Origin: Flavobacterium sp. N2038
Lineage (GTDB): Bacteria; Bacteroidota; Bacteroidia; Flavobacteriales; Flavobacteriaceae
Direction of reading: 5' to 3'
Assembly: GCF_025947185.1 (NCBI RefSeq)
Contig: NZ_CP110001.1
Location: 1-64,000 of the forward strand
DNA: 64,000 nt
Under the pieces are notes generated by a model that did no database searches, was not told where the DNA came from, and saw nothing but the letters and a program-made list of their open reading frames with translations. The position numbers were made by a program, and so were the translations under genes. This document shows positions 37,501 through 46,121 of the stretch, one piece after another (position 1 is the first letter of the stretch; every line of letters begins with the position of its first letter).

Positions 37501-40188
37501 AACGTAGGTTTTATACGGAGAATAAGTTGTAGACATAACGTCGGTACTAAAGTCTCCTCCTTCTTCATACACTTTGGTAATAAACGAAGCGCGAAGCATT
37601 CCCGGCGCCTGACCTTGTAATCTTGGCTGAATGTTTACAGCAGCTTTTCCGTTTTCATTTAATTTTCCGGAGAAAACATTGATTTCTTCTGTACTAAACT
37701 GACGAACTAAATCATCAAAAGTATATTTCTCATACCCTTTAAAAGTTGTGGTTTGCTGCGAAAACTTTGCCTGCATTTCAACATTTAAATTCTTGGCAAT
37801 TGCACCGTGCAACCAGGTCACTTCCAGATTATCTGTATTTGGATAAGAGGAAGAAAGTGTTTTTCTGCTAAATGTATTTTTGATTTTTAAACGATTTGGT
37901 TTTATCGTTTCGATCTTGATGCTTTTATAGAATTTTGCCCCTCCAACGCTTACCATTGCTTCCCAGTTTCCTGTTGGAGCATCCTGATTTGTTGGAACTA
38001 TAAAGACGTAATGATTCAAATCGTTTGTTTTCTGAACCGTCTGATAAACTGTTTTCCCATTCGGATCGTTTAATCTGAATTTAATTGGATGCGATTTTGG
38101 CAATTTGTTTGCTGCATCATTCAAAATAAATGACAAATACAAATTATCTCCCGGGCGCCAAACACCTCGTTCGCCATAAATAAATCCTTTTAATCCTTTT
38201 TGTAAAGTTTCGCCGGCAACATCAAAATTACTGACAGATAAAGAAAGCCCATCATCCAGTTTCACATAAGTAGACTGATCTCCTAAAGTTACAATAGCAA
38301 AATAAGCGAATTTATCTAATTGAAAAGAGGCAATTCCCTCACTGCTTGTTGCCTGAGTACTTATTTTTTGTTGCTGAAAGTTATACAGATCCACTCTTGC
38401 GTTTGAAACCGGCTCTGTTGTAACGATATTATTTACTGCAAATAAATAGGATTTGTTTTCTCCTCTTTTGGCAATAACTCCCAAATCTGACGCTAAAATA
38501 TTGGTTGCGATTTTAGCATTGTAATAATACGATCCGGAGCAAGGGTCCTGACTTTCTCTCCACTCATAATCATCATAATAATAATCGTCGTAAGAGTTTC
38601 CGCTGTAGTTTACATCATTCTCATCCACTTCTTCTTCCTCGGCTTCATCATCGTTTCCTTCTGATGTTTCGCATTTATAGAGCGAATATTTCTTTTTATA
38701 TTCAAATTCTACTCTGTAAATCGCTCCCGGCTCGGGTTTGATAATTTTAGATAAATCTAACGCATACGTATTCCATTTCGTCAGGTTTACAAGCGTACTT
38801 TCTTTTAAATTCAGTGTCGTTTTGGCAATTGGCTGCGCAACTTTCTTGAGGTTTTGTCCTCCGTTTAATTCGTTGTATTGCAAAAACTGCAAAATATTAT
38901 TTTTGTATATTTTATAGACTTTTACATCGACAGCACTCAAATTTACTGCTTCAAAATTCAATTTTAAATTGTTTGAACTTGGTAGAATGGTTCCATTTTT
39001 AATAAAACGAACGTTTGGTTTGATTTGATCAAAAGAAATTTTCTCTGTATAATTTGCTTCTAATTTTTTGCCATATTGACTTTCAATTCCCTGAAAAACT
39101 TCTAGTAACAATTCACCTGTTACAACTTGTTCCGGTTCTTCATCAGGGACAACTTCAACAATATCTTCTGCCACGGCAGCGGCAGAATCTACTACAACAG
39201 CAGATGAGTCTACGGCAACAGCTGCAGAATCTACAGTAACAACCGCAGGTTCTTCGACAACCTGAACCGGCTCTTCTTGTTTAGGTGTATTCTGGTTTGT
39301 AAAATATACTTTTAGTAAATTTCCCTGAGTAGAAAATTTCAGATTATTAGTATTTTGAATGGATACTAATCCTTTAAAATCCTGCCCTTTCTCTAAAGGC
39401 TCAGAAAAATTAATTAAAACCGATTGATTATTTCCATCCGGAACTTCAACTTTTATGATTTTAAACTCGTTGATGCTTGTAATCGGAAAATCGATTTGTC
39501 CTTTTTGTTCAATATCAAAATCGCTTCCATCATAAATAATCTCCAAATTTGAAACTTCTGACTGACGTTGAATACTGTCAATTATAAAGCGAAATTCTTT
39601 CCCTGTACCTGAATTTTGCTCAAATTTAATTTTAAGGTCATTCCCGTTATGTTTGGCTTCAACTAATTTTCTGGCGGTTTCAATATCTATATTGTCTGCC
39701 GTTTTTAAAACACAGTTCAGATATTGGTATTCTTTGCTGTATGATTGAATATCGCCCGTATTTATGGTAAAATCCTGCTTAACTGTTTTAACTGTAAAGT
39801 TGAATTTGGACAATTCTTTTTCCTTCTCTTTTGGAATGGCAGTAAGTTTGTCTAAGTTTAAAGTAACCTGATATTCTGTGCCGGGTTTTAATTTTTTCTC
39901 CGGAATAAAAGCAATTGTATTGGTAGAAAGTGCTACTACTTTTCCGCTTACACTTGGCGAGATATCAAACAAATCATCGTCTAATTCCTGATTAGGTTTC
40001 CAATCGTTTTTATTAAAAGCCAAAACCACACGAATATCAGAATCTGAAGAAACGATTCCGCCTGTAAAACTGGTAATGTAATCTTTAAATAATGAAAAAT
40101 CGGAGTTAAAATCTGCGGCTGATTTTCTGCCACAAGATTGAAAAATAAAAAACACAAAAAATACGAGAATCAATCCTTTTGCTTTCAC
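34507..40188 (-). CDS. Alpha-2-macroglobulin family lipoprotein, large bacterial form
   Basis: A 1893-residue envelope protein of the YfhM-like A2M family, thought to trap proteases in the periplasm. It begins with a lipoprotein signal (VFFVFFIFQSC). MG domains follow, an Asp/Glu/Tyr-rich insert lies near residues 525-560 (EAEEEEVDENDVNYSG), then the ERGVWRPGDNLYLSF macroglobulin motif, the A2M core and the thioester-domain motif GCVEQTTSSVFPQL near residue 1446, in which the thioester Cys and Gln are both kept. A Pro/Val/Ala-rich repeat (VDSAAVAVDSSAVVVDSAA) lies near residues 315-335. It lies directly upstream of pbpC on the same strand, the usual genomic pair. Confidence 0.95.
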   Translation of the reverse strand: MKAKGLILVFFVFFIFQSCGRKSAADFNSDFSLFKDYITSFTGGIVSSDSDIRVVLAFNKNDWKPNQELDDDLFDISPSVSGKVVALSTNTIAFIPEKKLKPGTEYQVTLNLDKLTAIPKEKEKELSKFNFTVKTVKQDFTINTGDIQSYSKEYQYLNCVLKTADNIDIETARKLVEAKHNGNDLKIKFEQNSGTGKEFRFIIDSIQRQSEVSNLEIIYDGSDFDIEQKGQIDFPITSINEFKIIKVEVPDGNNQSVLINFSEPLEKGQDFKGLVSIQNTNNLKFSTQGNLLKVYFTNQNTPKQEEPVQVVEEPAVVTVDSAAVAVDSSAVVVDSAAAVAEDIVEVVPDEEPEQVVTGELLLEVFQGIESQYGKKLEANYTEKISFDQIKPNVRFIKNGTILPSSNNLKLNFEAVNLSAVDVKVYKIYKNNILQFLQYNELNGGQNLKKVAQPIAKTTLNLKESTLVNLTKWNTYALDLSKIIKPEPGAIYRVEFEYKKKYSLYKCETSEGNDDEAEEEEVDENDVNYSGNSYDDYYYDDYEWRESQDPCSGSYYYNAKIATNILASDLGVIAKRGENKSYLFAVNNIVTTEPVSNARVDLYNFQQQKISTQATSSEGIASFQLDKFAYFAIVTLGDQSTYVKLDDGLSLSVSNFDVAGETLQKGLKGFIYGERGVWRPGDNLYLSFILNDAANKLPKSHPIKFRLNDPNGKTVYQTVQKTNDLNHYVFIVPTNQDAPTGNWEAMVSVGGAKFYKSIKIETIKPNRLKIKNTFSRKTLSSSYPNTDNLEVTWLHGAIAKNLNVEMQAKFSQQTTTFKGYEKYTFDDLVRQFSTEEINVFSGKLNENGKAAVNIQPRLQGQAPGMLRASFITKVYEEGGDFSTDVMSTTYSPYKTYVGIKSPELNKYNMLETRKANRFDIVTVDENGRPKAVRNLEVKVFKVDWRWWWDSSSDNLSNYNSSNATTSYKTYVINTDSSGKGSIQFSLTDEEWGRYLIRVADQEDGHATALTVNIDWPIWSGKTRNRDASTANMLVFSTDKKNYAVGEKAQISFPSSEGGRALISIENGSRVVQTIWAETKNGETKVEVPITGAMAPNVYFNITLLQPHASTKNDSPIRMYGIVPIEVVDKNTILTPTLSMPDVLKPEQAFTVKVGEKSGKEMTYTIAVVDEGLLDLTRFKTPNAWDSFYVREALGVKTWDVYDDVIGAYGGKINQIFSIGGDQDLGGGKAKKANRFKPVVLYYGPFKLGKGETKSHQLKLPKYIGSVRTMVVAGDAATSAYGSVEKATPVKSPLMVLASLPRKISPSEKVTLPVTVFATENKIKNVSIQVKTSNGLKIMGSTVQKLSFTEPDEKMAYFNLVVGAATGIAKVQVIATSGSEKSVYDVEIDMTNPNPVTSTFTDVILTPNSSKTISWKTFGIAGSNKARLEVSSMPSMNLNGRLQFLIQYPHGCVEQTTSSVFPQLYLGDVADIDAVRKGLIQKNVTAGIARLGNFQLSNGGMPYWQGNAIADDWGTSYAGHFLIEAEKKGYVLPINFKSKWLGYQQKEAKQWRFEPKYGNDLAQAYRLYTLALAGSADLSSMNRLRETKGISNESMLRLAAAYVLAGQKSAGQSLFLRTSIDGSSDGYSYYYYGSDERNRAMALETMILLDQKQKSFATAAKLAKEMSANQWMSTQTTAYCLYAMSKFAISNGPKGINIQFSKNGKGETINTNKSVADRSIAVASGTNSITLKNNKNNTVYVRVLNTGILPIGQENAVQSDVTASIVFKNRKGSVINVSKISQGTEFVAEVTIKNQRGESVQNVALSQILPSGFEIVNTRFTDYGDAVNNIADYIDIRDDRTNFYFGMKARETKVFRILLNASYLGNYYLPGLQCEAMYDNTFLARTKGFWVEVVK

Positions 40189-40362
40189 TTTTACGTAGAG
40201 TTAAATGGTTAACAACTAAAATTTCTACCGTCAGCTATTCAAAACCAGAATAGTGACAACATAATCTTAATTTAACATAAAAGTATAATATTTTCTAATT
40301 GCTTTAAGAAGAAAATTCTCTAATAATGATTATTTAACTTTTGTTGAAGTTTAAACTGAATT

Positions 40363-41004
40363 TTAAAGCTCTGAGCCTAACTTGGATAAGATTTTGTTCA
40401 TCTCAAGAAAATGGTTTTCTGTATTTGAAGCATAAAAAATCTGATTATTATTCATGACCATAATTACATCATCATCATAATTACCATAAAATTTAATTCC
40501 GTCAGTCCATTGTTTAAAAGATACATTTTTATCTTTAAAATTTTCAACAATTAATTCTATCTCTTCCTGTTCTAATTCATAAAAACATTCGCTCTGGAAT
40601 TTAAGTGCAAATCCCGATTGAAGAAAAGCCATTGCAGTAAAAAATTCTGATAAAGTTTCGGCTTCCAGTTCCCATTTCTCTTTATCATAACTCATATATA
40701 CAGGCGGGTCTGAACTTAGCAAATCGTCTTTGCGAATTCCCCAAACGCAGGCATGCTGGTTTTCTGTATAAAAAATTAAATAGTCACTGTTTTGATAGTA
40801 CTGAAATCTTTCGGGTACAACCAATGAATCCTGCGTGTGATTTAAATCCTGATTCTTTCCTAATTCGCTGTAATAATCAATAAAAACCTGCGGAAGTTCT
40901 CCGGAAATATCTTTTATAATCTGAATTTCTTCATTGGTAAAACCTGCAGGTTCTGTGATATGAAATAGTTTTTTTATTATTGAAAAATCGGTCATAGTTT
41001 CCAA
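40363..41004 (-). CDS. SUKH/SMI1-KNR4-like protein
   Basis: A 213-residue soluble, acidic protein (or 210 if it begins at the second ATG, MTDFSIIKK). The first half resembles SMI1/KNR4 (SUKH) proteins: AGFTNEEIQIIKDISGELPQ, then VFIDYYSELGKN, YLIFYTENQHACVWGIRKDD, DPPVYMSYDKEKWELEA and TLSEFFTAMAFLQSGF. SUKH proteins are often immunity proteins against contact-dependent toxins, but no toxin gene is visible here. It starts 12 bases after the tadA stop on the same strand, so it is probably co-transcribed with tadA. Function stays open. Confidence 0.75.
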   Translation of the reverse strand: METMTDFSIIKKLFHITEPAGFTNEEIQIIKDISGELPQVFIDYYSELGKNQDLNHTQDSLVVPERFQYYQNSDYLIFYTENQHACVWGIRKDDLLSSDPPVYMSYDKEKWELEAETLSEFFTAMAFLQSGFALKFQSECFYELEQEEIELIVENFKDKNVSFKQWTDGIKFYGNYDDDVIMVMNNNQIFYASNTENHFLEMNKILSKLGSEL

Positions 41005-41016
41005 AGATTTATTCCC

Positions 41017-41460
41017 TTACTTACGTCTTTCCAAAAAGAAACGTTTCATTAAATCTGCCGCTTCATTGGCCATTACACCAGAAACTACAGTCGTTTTTGG
41101 GTGTAGTTTTGTTCCCATTGCCAAAAAACCTCTTTGTTCGTCGCGTGCTCCAAAAACAATTTTAGAAATCTGACTCCAATACAAAGCTCCCGCACACATC
41201 TGGCAAGGTTCGAGCGTGACATAAAGTGTACAATCTTTCAAATACTTTCCGCCCAGAAAATTAGCCGCTGCAGTAATAGATTGCATTTCGGCATGAGCAG
41301 TAACATCATTTAGTAATTCTGTCAGATTATGACTTCTGGCAATTACTTTATCGGCAACGACGATTATAGCTCCAACAGGAATTTCGCCTTTTTCATAGGC
41401 CATTTCTGCCTCCTGCAAAGCTTTTTTCATGAAATACTCGTCGGTAAAAGGATTTATCAT
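41017..41460 (-). CDS. tadA: tRNA-specific adenosine deaminase TadA
   Basis: TadA converts adenosine-34 to inosine in tRNA-Arg(ACG). The 147 residues have the zinc deaminase motifs HAEMQSITAAA (catalytic Glu) and PCQMCAGAL, plus the family segments MKKALQEAEMAYEKGEIPVG and ISKIVFGARDEQRG. The ATG at 41460 is 62 bases from the divergent TonB-like gene on the other strand. Confidence 0.95.
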   Translation of the reverse strand: MINPFTDEYFMKKALQEAEMAYEKGEIPVGAIIVVADKVIARSHNLTELLNDVTAHAEMQSITAAANFLGGKYLKDCTLYVTLEPCQMCAGALYWSQISKIVFGARDEQRGFLAMGTKLHPKTTVVSGVMANEAADLMKRFFLERRK

Positions 41461-41522
41461 AATTGCAAAAATACTATTTTACTATTTATTTTTTATTACA
41501 TTTATTTTTTGATATTCTTACA

Positions 41523-42494
41523 ATGTATAAAAAGTACAAATTATCGATTCCGGAACCCTGTACAGAAAACTGGGAAAAAATGATCCCAAATCAAAAGGGT
41601 CGGTTTTGTTTGAGTTGCTCAAAAACTGTCATCGATTTTACTGAAATGTTGCCGGAAGAAATTCAACATTTTTTCATTCAGAATTATGGTAAAAATATCT
41701 GCGGAAGAATACGAAAGTCACAATTAGACTCTATAACTATTCAAATTCCGGGTAGTGTTCTTTATTCGCAAACTCATTATCATAAAATGTTTTTACTGGC
41801 TTTGTTTATAGCTATGGGAACGACATTGTTTAGTTGTCAGGATAAAGACGGAAACAAACAAAAAATTGACAAGATCGAAGTCATTGAAGACTCATACCCT
41901 AAGACAAGCATCTCTAATCCAGACAACAAAACAAGTAAAGATGAATCCCAAAAATTTGAAAGCTCAAAATTTGCAAAACATAAAACTCACACAACTTACA
42001 AGAAAGTAAAATTTGTTCCGCCTGTAAAAACAAAATGCGGAGAAATAACAGAAAATGTTTACGAAGAAGACACTATGGTTTATGGAGGTATGGGAATTGA
42101 TGTTTTGCCTGATTACCCAGGTGGAATAGATATATTTTATGAAAAGTTTAAATCAGAATTTGAAATACCTAGAAAGTTAAAGAGGTCTATTGGCGTAATA
42201 AAAATGTCTTTTGTTATTGAAAAAGACGGACAACTGAATGAAATAAAAATTATTGAAGATCTCGGTTTTGGAACTGGAGAGCAAGCTACTAGAGTTTTAG
42301 AAAAATCTATAAAATGGACACCGGGAGAAACCAAAGGAAGGAAGGTTAGAACTTTTTACGACCTGCCTATTATATTTGAACTCGATACTCTGAATCCAAA
42401 AAAAAGAAAAAGAAAATTTTCAAAAATTACCTCCATGAAAATTTTTAAAACCGGAGAAAGCAATGAACAAACTGAACTAAGTTTAAAACCATAA
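41523..42494 (+). CDS. Cys-rich/TonB C-terminal domain protein, paralogue 1
   Basis: A three-part protein of 323 residues. The N-terminus has a Cys-rich module (IPEPCTENWEKM, GRFCLSCSKTVIDFTEM, ICGRIRKSQLD), which may bind zinc. One hydrophobic segment follows (MFLLALFIAMGTTLFSC), then a charged linker and a C-terminal TonB-like domain (YPGGIDIFYEKF, FVIEKDGQLNEIKIIE, KWTPGETKGRKVR). So the Cys-rich part should be cytoplasmic and the TonB part periplasmic. I start it at 41523 instead of an upstream ATG at 41463, because the 40 bases before 41523 closely match those before paralogue 2. First of three tandem copies. Confidence 0.85.
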   Translation: MYKKYKLSIPEPCTENWEKMIPNQKGRFCLSCSKTVIDFTEMLPEEIQHFFIQNYGKNICGRIRKSQLDSITIQIPGSVLYSQTHYHKMFLLALFIAMGTTLFSCQDKDGNKQKIDKIEVIEDSYPKTSISNPDNKTSKDESQKFESSKFAKHKTHTTYKKVKFVPPVKTKCGEITENVYEEDTMVYGGMGIDVLPDYPGGIDIFYEKFKSEFEIPRKLKRSIGVIKMSFVIEKDGQLNEIKIIEDLGFGTGEQATRVLEKSIKWTPGETKGRKVRTFYDLPIIFELDTLNPKKRKRKFSKITSMKIFKTGESNEQTELSLKP

Positions 42495-42571
42495 ATTACA
42501 ATTAGCGATTTTTTTTTCAAATTAATTTCTGGTATTTATTTTTTATTAAATTTATTCTCTGATATCTAGAA

Positions 42572-43324
42572 ATGGAAACAAAACATAAAATAACGATTCC
42601 CAAACCATGCCATGAAAACTGGGACAAAATGATGCCAAAAGAAAATGGCCGTTTTTGTATGAGCTGTTCCAAAACTGTTGTCGACTTTACTTCTATGCTT
42701 CCGGAAGAAATTCAGCATTTCTTTATTCAAAATCAAAACAATAGAGTTTGCGGAAGATTTAAAAATGAGCAATTAAATGAGATAAATATTCAGATTCCAT
42801 CTCAAATATTATACAGTCAAATCCATTATCCAAAAATGTTTTTATTGGCACTTTTTATAGTTATGGGTACTACATTATTTAGCTGTCAGGACAAGGACGG
42901 AAATAAACAAAAAATAGATAAAGTTGAAGTTGTAGAAGATACTAAACCAAAAACACAAATTCTTACAGGAGCTCCAGTAGTTAGTACAGGAATAGAAAAC
43001 ATCGAACATTCTAGACCTGGAAGTTATGGAGTTATTTATAATTCAAATGATTTAGACGTTGCAGCTGGTCCAAAAAATGGAATAAAAAAATTTAATTCTA
43101 ATTTTTCAAAAAACCTTATCGCCGCGAAACAAGGAGAAATATCGGTTTTATTTGTAATTGAAGGTGATGGAAGTCTGAGCAATTTTAATGTGCTCAAAAA
43201 TACAACTTCAGCAAGTGAAAAAGATATCATAAGCATTTTAGAAAAAACTCCAAAGTGGATTCCAGGTAAACGAAAAAATAAAGTTGTTCGATCCACTTAC
43301 ACTTTGCAAATTCCATTAAAGTAA
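42572..43324 (+). CDS. Cys-rich/TonB C-terminal domain protein, paralogue 2
   Basis: A 250-residue copy of the same architecture: IPKPCHENWDKMMPKENGRF with FCMSCSKTVVDFTSM, VCGRFKNEQL, then the membrane segment MFLLALFIVMGTTLFSCQDK and a TonB-like C-terminus (LFVIEGDGSLSNFNVLK, KWIPGKRKNKVVRSTY). The linker is shorter than in the other copies and the usual PGG start of the TonB domain is degenerate (AAGPKNGIKKF). Its upstream DNA repeats the upstream DNA of paralogue 1. Paralogue 3 follows after 8 bases. Confidence 0.85.
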   Translation: METKHKITIPKPCHENWDKMMPKENGRFCMSCSKTVVDFTSMLPEEIQHFFIQNQNNRVCGRFKNEQLNEINIQIPSQILYSQIHYPKMFLLALFIVMGTTLFSCQDKDGNKQKIDKVEVVEDTKPKTQILTGAPVVSTGIENIEHSRPGSYGVIYNSNDLDVAAGPKNGIKKFNSNFSKNLIAAKQGEISVLFVIEGDGSLSNFNVLKNTTSASEKDIISILEKTPKWIPGKRKNKVVRSTYTLQIPLK

Positions 43325-43332
43325 TTTAAAGA

Positions 43333-44247
43333 ATGAAAACTAAAATAACCATTCCTGAACCATGCCATGAAAACTGGGACAAAATGACACCTACTGAAAA
43401 TGGTCGTTTTTGTTTAAGCTGTTCTAAAACGGTTGTAGATTTTACGCCAATGCTTCAGGAAGAAATCCAACATTTTTTTATTCAAAATAAAAGCAACAAA
43501 ATTTGCGGAAGATTTAGAAAATCGCAATTAGATTCTATTATAATTCAAATTCCTAGCCGAGTCTTATATTCACAAACAGGTTATCATAAAATGTTTTTGT
43601 TAGCATTATTTGTGGCAATGGGAACAACATTATTTAGTTGTCAAAATAAGGACGGGAGAAAGCAAAAAATTGATAAAGTTGAAATCACCAAGGATAAATC
43701 TAAATCAGACAGCACCATTGGAAAAGCTTTAATTAGCAAAAATGATTCTACCTGCACTGTTCCGCCGCCGCCGCTACCACCGTCCAGAAAAAATGAGAAT
43801 GACATACATTCCGAAAAATATAAAAAAATGGTAAGTGGTGAAGTGATTTTAGAAGACCATAAAGAATCTGAGAACAAGTTGAAAAATCAAAAAAAAGATA
43901 AAACACTTTCAACAAACAACGTCAAAAAAGCTGAATCTGATTTTCTGACGGGTACTGTAATGCAGACAAATGCAGAATTTCCAGGCGGTATTGACCAATT
44001 TCATAGCTTTTTTATGAAAGAATATAAAAACCCTGAAAACGTAAATTATTGGAAACTCAATTTTACACTTGCTTTTGCAGTCGAAAAAAATGGCACTGTA
44101 TCTTTTCTTGAATGCTCCCCAACAGTTGAAGAACCTTTAGAAAAAGAAATTATCCGGGTTTTAAGTTTATGTCCTAAATGGATGCCTGGTGAATCAAATG
44201 GAAAAAAAGTCAGGATGCTCTATTCTGTTCCTATTTTATTGAAATAA
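43333..44247 (+). CDS. Cys-rich/TonB C-terminal domain protein, paralogue 3
   Basis: A 304-residue copy: IPEPCHENWDKMTPTENGRF, FCLSCSKTVVDFTPM, ICGRFRKSQLDSI, membrane segment MFLLALFVAMGTTLFSCQNK, a Pro-rich and Lys-rich linker (TVPPPPLPPSRKNEN) and a TonB-like domain (FPGGIDQFHSFFMKEY, KWMPGESNGKKVRMLYSVP). The proline stretch resembles the periplasm-spanning part of TonB. It is in one operon with paralogue 2. Which receptor or partner these proteins serve is unknown; no ExbB/ExbD gene is nearby. Confidence 0.85.
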   Translation: MKTKITIPEPCHENWDKMTPTENGRFCLSCSKTVVDFTPMLQEEIQHFFIQNKSNKICGRFRKSQLDSIIIQIPSRVLYSQTGYHKMFLLALFVAMGTTLFSCQNKDGRKQKIDKVEITKDKSKSDSTIGKALISKNDSTCTVPPPPLPPSRKNENDIHSEKYKKMVSGEVILEDHKESENKLKNQKKDKTLSTNNVKKAESDFLTGTVMQTNAEFPGGIDQFHSFFMKEYKNPENVNYWKLNFTLAFAVEKNGTVSFLECSPTVEEPLEKEIIRVLSLCPKWMPGESNGKKVRMLYSVPILLK

Positions 44248-44277
44248 GACTCCGCAAGAAAATTAAATTTAAAACCG

Positions 44278-44285
44278 TAAATTTG
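44278..44285 (+). promoter_or_regulatory. Promoter minus-7 element for dxs
   Basis: TAAATTTG fits TAnnTTTG and lies 14 bases before the dxs ATG at 44300, giving a very short leader. Clear minus-33 element not seen. Confidence 0.4.
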
Positions 44286-44299
44286 CTTTTTACCTTACA

Positions 44300-46087
44300 A
44301 TGAAAAGCGATTTACTTTCAAACATATACAACCCTGCTGATTTACGTTTACTAAACGAAACTCAATTACCTCAACTCGCAAAGGAATTACGAGATTTTAT
44401 CATTGATATTGTTTCTGTAAAAGAAGGTCATTTGGGCGCCAGTCTGGGCGTTGTAGAATTGACGATTGCTTTGCATTATGTTTTTAATACTCCGGAAGAT
44501 TTATTGGTTTGGGATGTTGGCCATCAGGCTTACGGACATAAAATCCTGACTGAAAGAAGAGAAAATTTCGACACCAACAGACAAATAAATGGCATCTCCG
44601 GTTTTCCTAAAAGAAGCGAAAGTGTTTATGATACTTTTGGCGTAGGTCATTCCTCTACTTCTATTTCTGCTGCGTTGGGAATGGCGATTGCTTCTCATAT
44701 AAAAGGCGATTTCAACAAACAACATATTGCAGTTATTGGCGATGCTTCTATTGCATCCGGAATGGCATTTGAAGGTCTAAATCATGCGGGAGTAACCGAT
44801 GCCAATTTGCTGGTTATTTTAAACGATAATGCTATTGGAATTGATCCCAGCGTAGGTGCATTAAAACAATATCTTACTGCTGTAAAAGAAGGAAAAAATC
44901 CTAAGAAAAATAATATGATCAAGTCTCTGAATTTTGATTATTCAGGTCCAATTGACGGTCATGATCTTCCTGCTCTAATTAAAGAACTCAATCGCTTAAA
45001 AAAGATTAAAGGACCAAAATTCCTTCATATTGTTACCACTAAAGGAAAAGGATTGCAACAAGCTGAAGAAAATCAGGTAAAATATCATGCGCCTGGTAAA
45101 TTTGATGCCTTAACGGGTGAACTTCAACTAAAATCTGAAGAAAATCTTCCTCCAAAATATCAGGATGTTTTTGGTTTAACCATTTTAGATTTAGCCAAAA
45201 AGAACGAAAAAATTATCGGAATCACGCCGGCAATGCCATCCGGGAGTTCGTTAAAATTTATGATGGACGAATTGCCCGATCGTGCTTTTGATGTGGGGAT
45301 TGCAGAACAACATGCTGTAACGCTTTCTGCCGGAATGGCGACTCAGGGCATGATTGTATATTGCAATATTTATTCGACGTTTTTACAGCGCGCCTATGAT
45401 CAGGTTATACACGATGTTGCTTTACAGAATTTACCTGTAATATTTTGTCTGGACAGAGCCGGTTTGGTTGGTGAAGACGGAGCAACTCATCATGGTGTTT
45501 TTGATATTGCTTATTTAAGAGCAATTCCGAATATGATTATCTATGCGCCAATCAACGAAATTGCACTTCAAAACATTTTATATACCGCTCAATTGGGCTT
45601 AAATCATCCAATCGCAATTCGATATCCGCGTGGTCGGGGCGTGTTGCCCAATTGGGAAGTAGAAAATTTCGGACATTACGATAAAATTAAAATTGGTCAA
45701 GCAAACTGCCTGAAAAAAGGAAATCGGATTGCAGTTTTATCAACCGGAACGATCGGAAATAATGTTATAGAAGCGCTCAACGAATGTTCCAATTCAGACG
45801 CTATTGCGCATTATGACTTTCCATTTATTAAGCCACTAGATAACAATACCTTAAATGACGTTTTTACACATTTTGAGACTATAATTACCATTGAAGACGG
45901 AACTGTAAACGGAGGTTTCGGAAGCGCAGTTTTAGATTTTGCAGCAGCCCATAATTTTAAAAACAACATCAAAATTTTAGGTATTCCGGATGAATTTATT
46001 GAGCATGGAACCGTGTCCCAGTTACAACAATTGTGTAAAATTGACGTTAAAAGTTTAATAAATCTTTTTTCTAATGATGTAAAATAA
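44300..46087 (+). CDS. dxs: 1-deoxy-D-xylulose-5-phosphate synthase
   Basis: DXS condenses pyruvate and glyceraldehyde 3-phosphate, the first step of the MEP isoprenoid pathway, and also feeds thiamine and pyridoxal synthesis. The 595 residues have the N-terminal histidine region (GHLGASLGVVELTIALHYVF, VWDVGHQAYGHKILTERR), the ThDP motif GDASIASGMAFEGLNHAG ending in LNDN, and the transketolase-type second domain with GIAEQHAVTLSAGMA, LDRAGLVGEDGATHHG and RYPRGRG. Slightly shorter than the usual 620 residues. The DUF3078 gene follows after 34 bases and could be co-transcribed. Confidence 0.95.
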   Translation: MKSDLLSNIYNPADLRLLNETQLPQLAKELRDFIIDIVSVKEGHLGASLGVVELTIALHYVFNTPEDLLVWDVGHQAYGHKILTERRENFDTNRQINGISGFPKRSESVYDTFGVGHSSTSISAALGMAIASHIKGDFNKQHIAVIGDASIASGMAFEGLNHAGVTDANLLVILNDNAIGIDPSVGALKQYLTAVKEGKNPKKNNMIKSLNFDYSGPIDGHDLPALIKELNRLKKIKGPKFLHIVTTKGKGLQQAEENQVKYHAPGKFDALTGELQLKSEENLPPKYQDVFGLTILDLAKKNEKIIGITPAMPSGSSLKFMMDELPDRAFDVGIAEQHAVTLSAGMATQGMIVYCNIYSTFLQRAYDQVIHDVALQNLPVIFCLDRAGLVGEDGATHHGVFDIAYLRAIPNMIIYAPINEIALQNILYTAQLGLNHPIAIRYPRGRGVLPNWEVENFGHYDKIKIGQANCLKKGNRIAVLSTGTIGNNVIEALNECSNSDAIAHYDFPFIKPLDNNTLNDVFTHFETIITIEDGTVNGGFGSAVLDFAAAHNFKNNIKILGIPDEFIEHGTVSQLQQLCKIDVKSLINLFSNDVK

Positions 46088-46121
46088 TTATTTTGCAGCT
46101 CCAAAAACTAAAATAAGCCTA

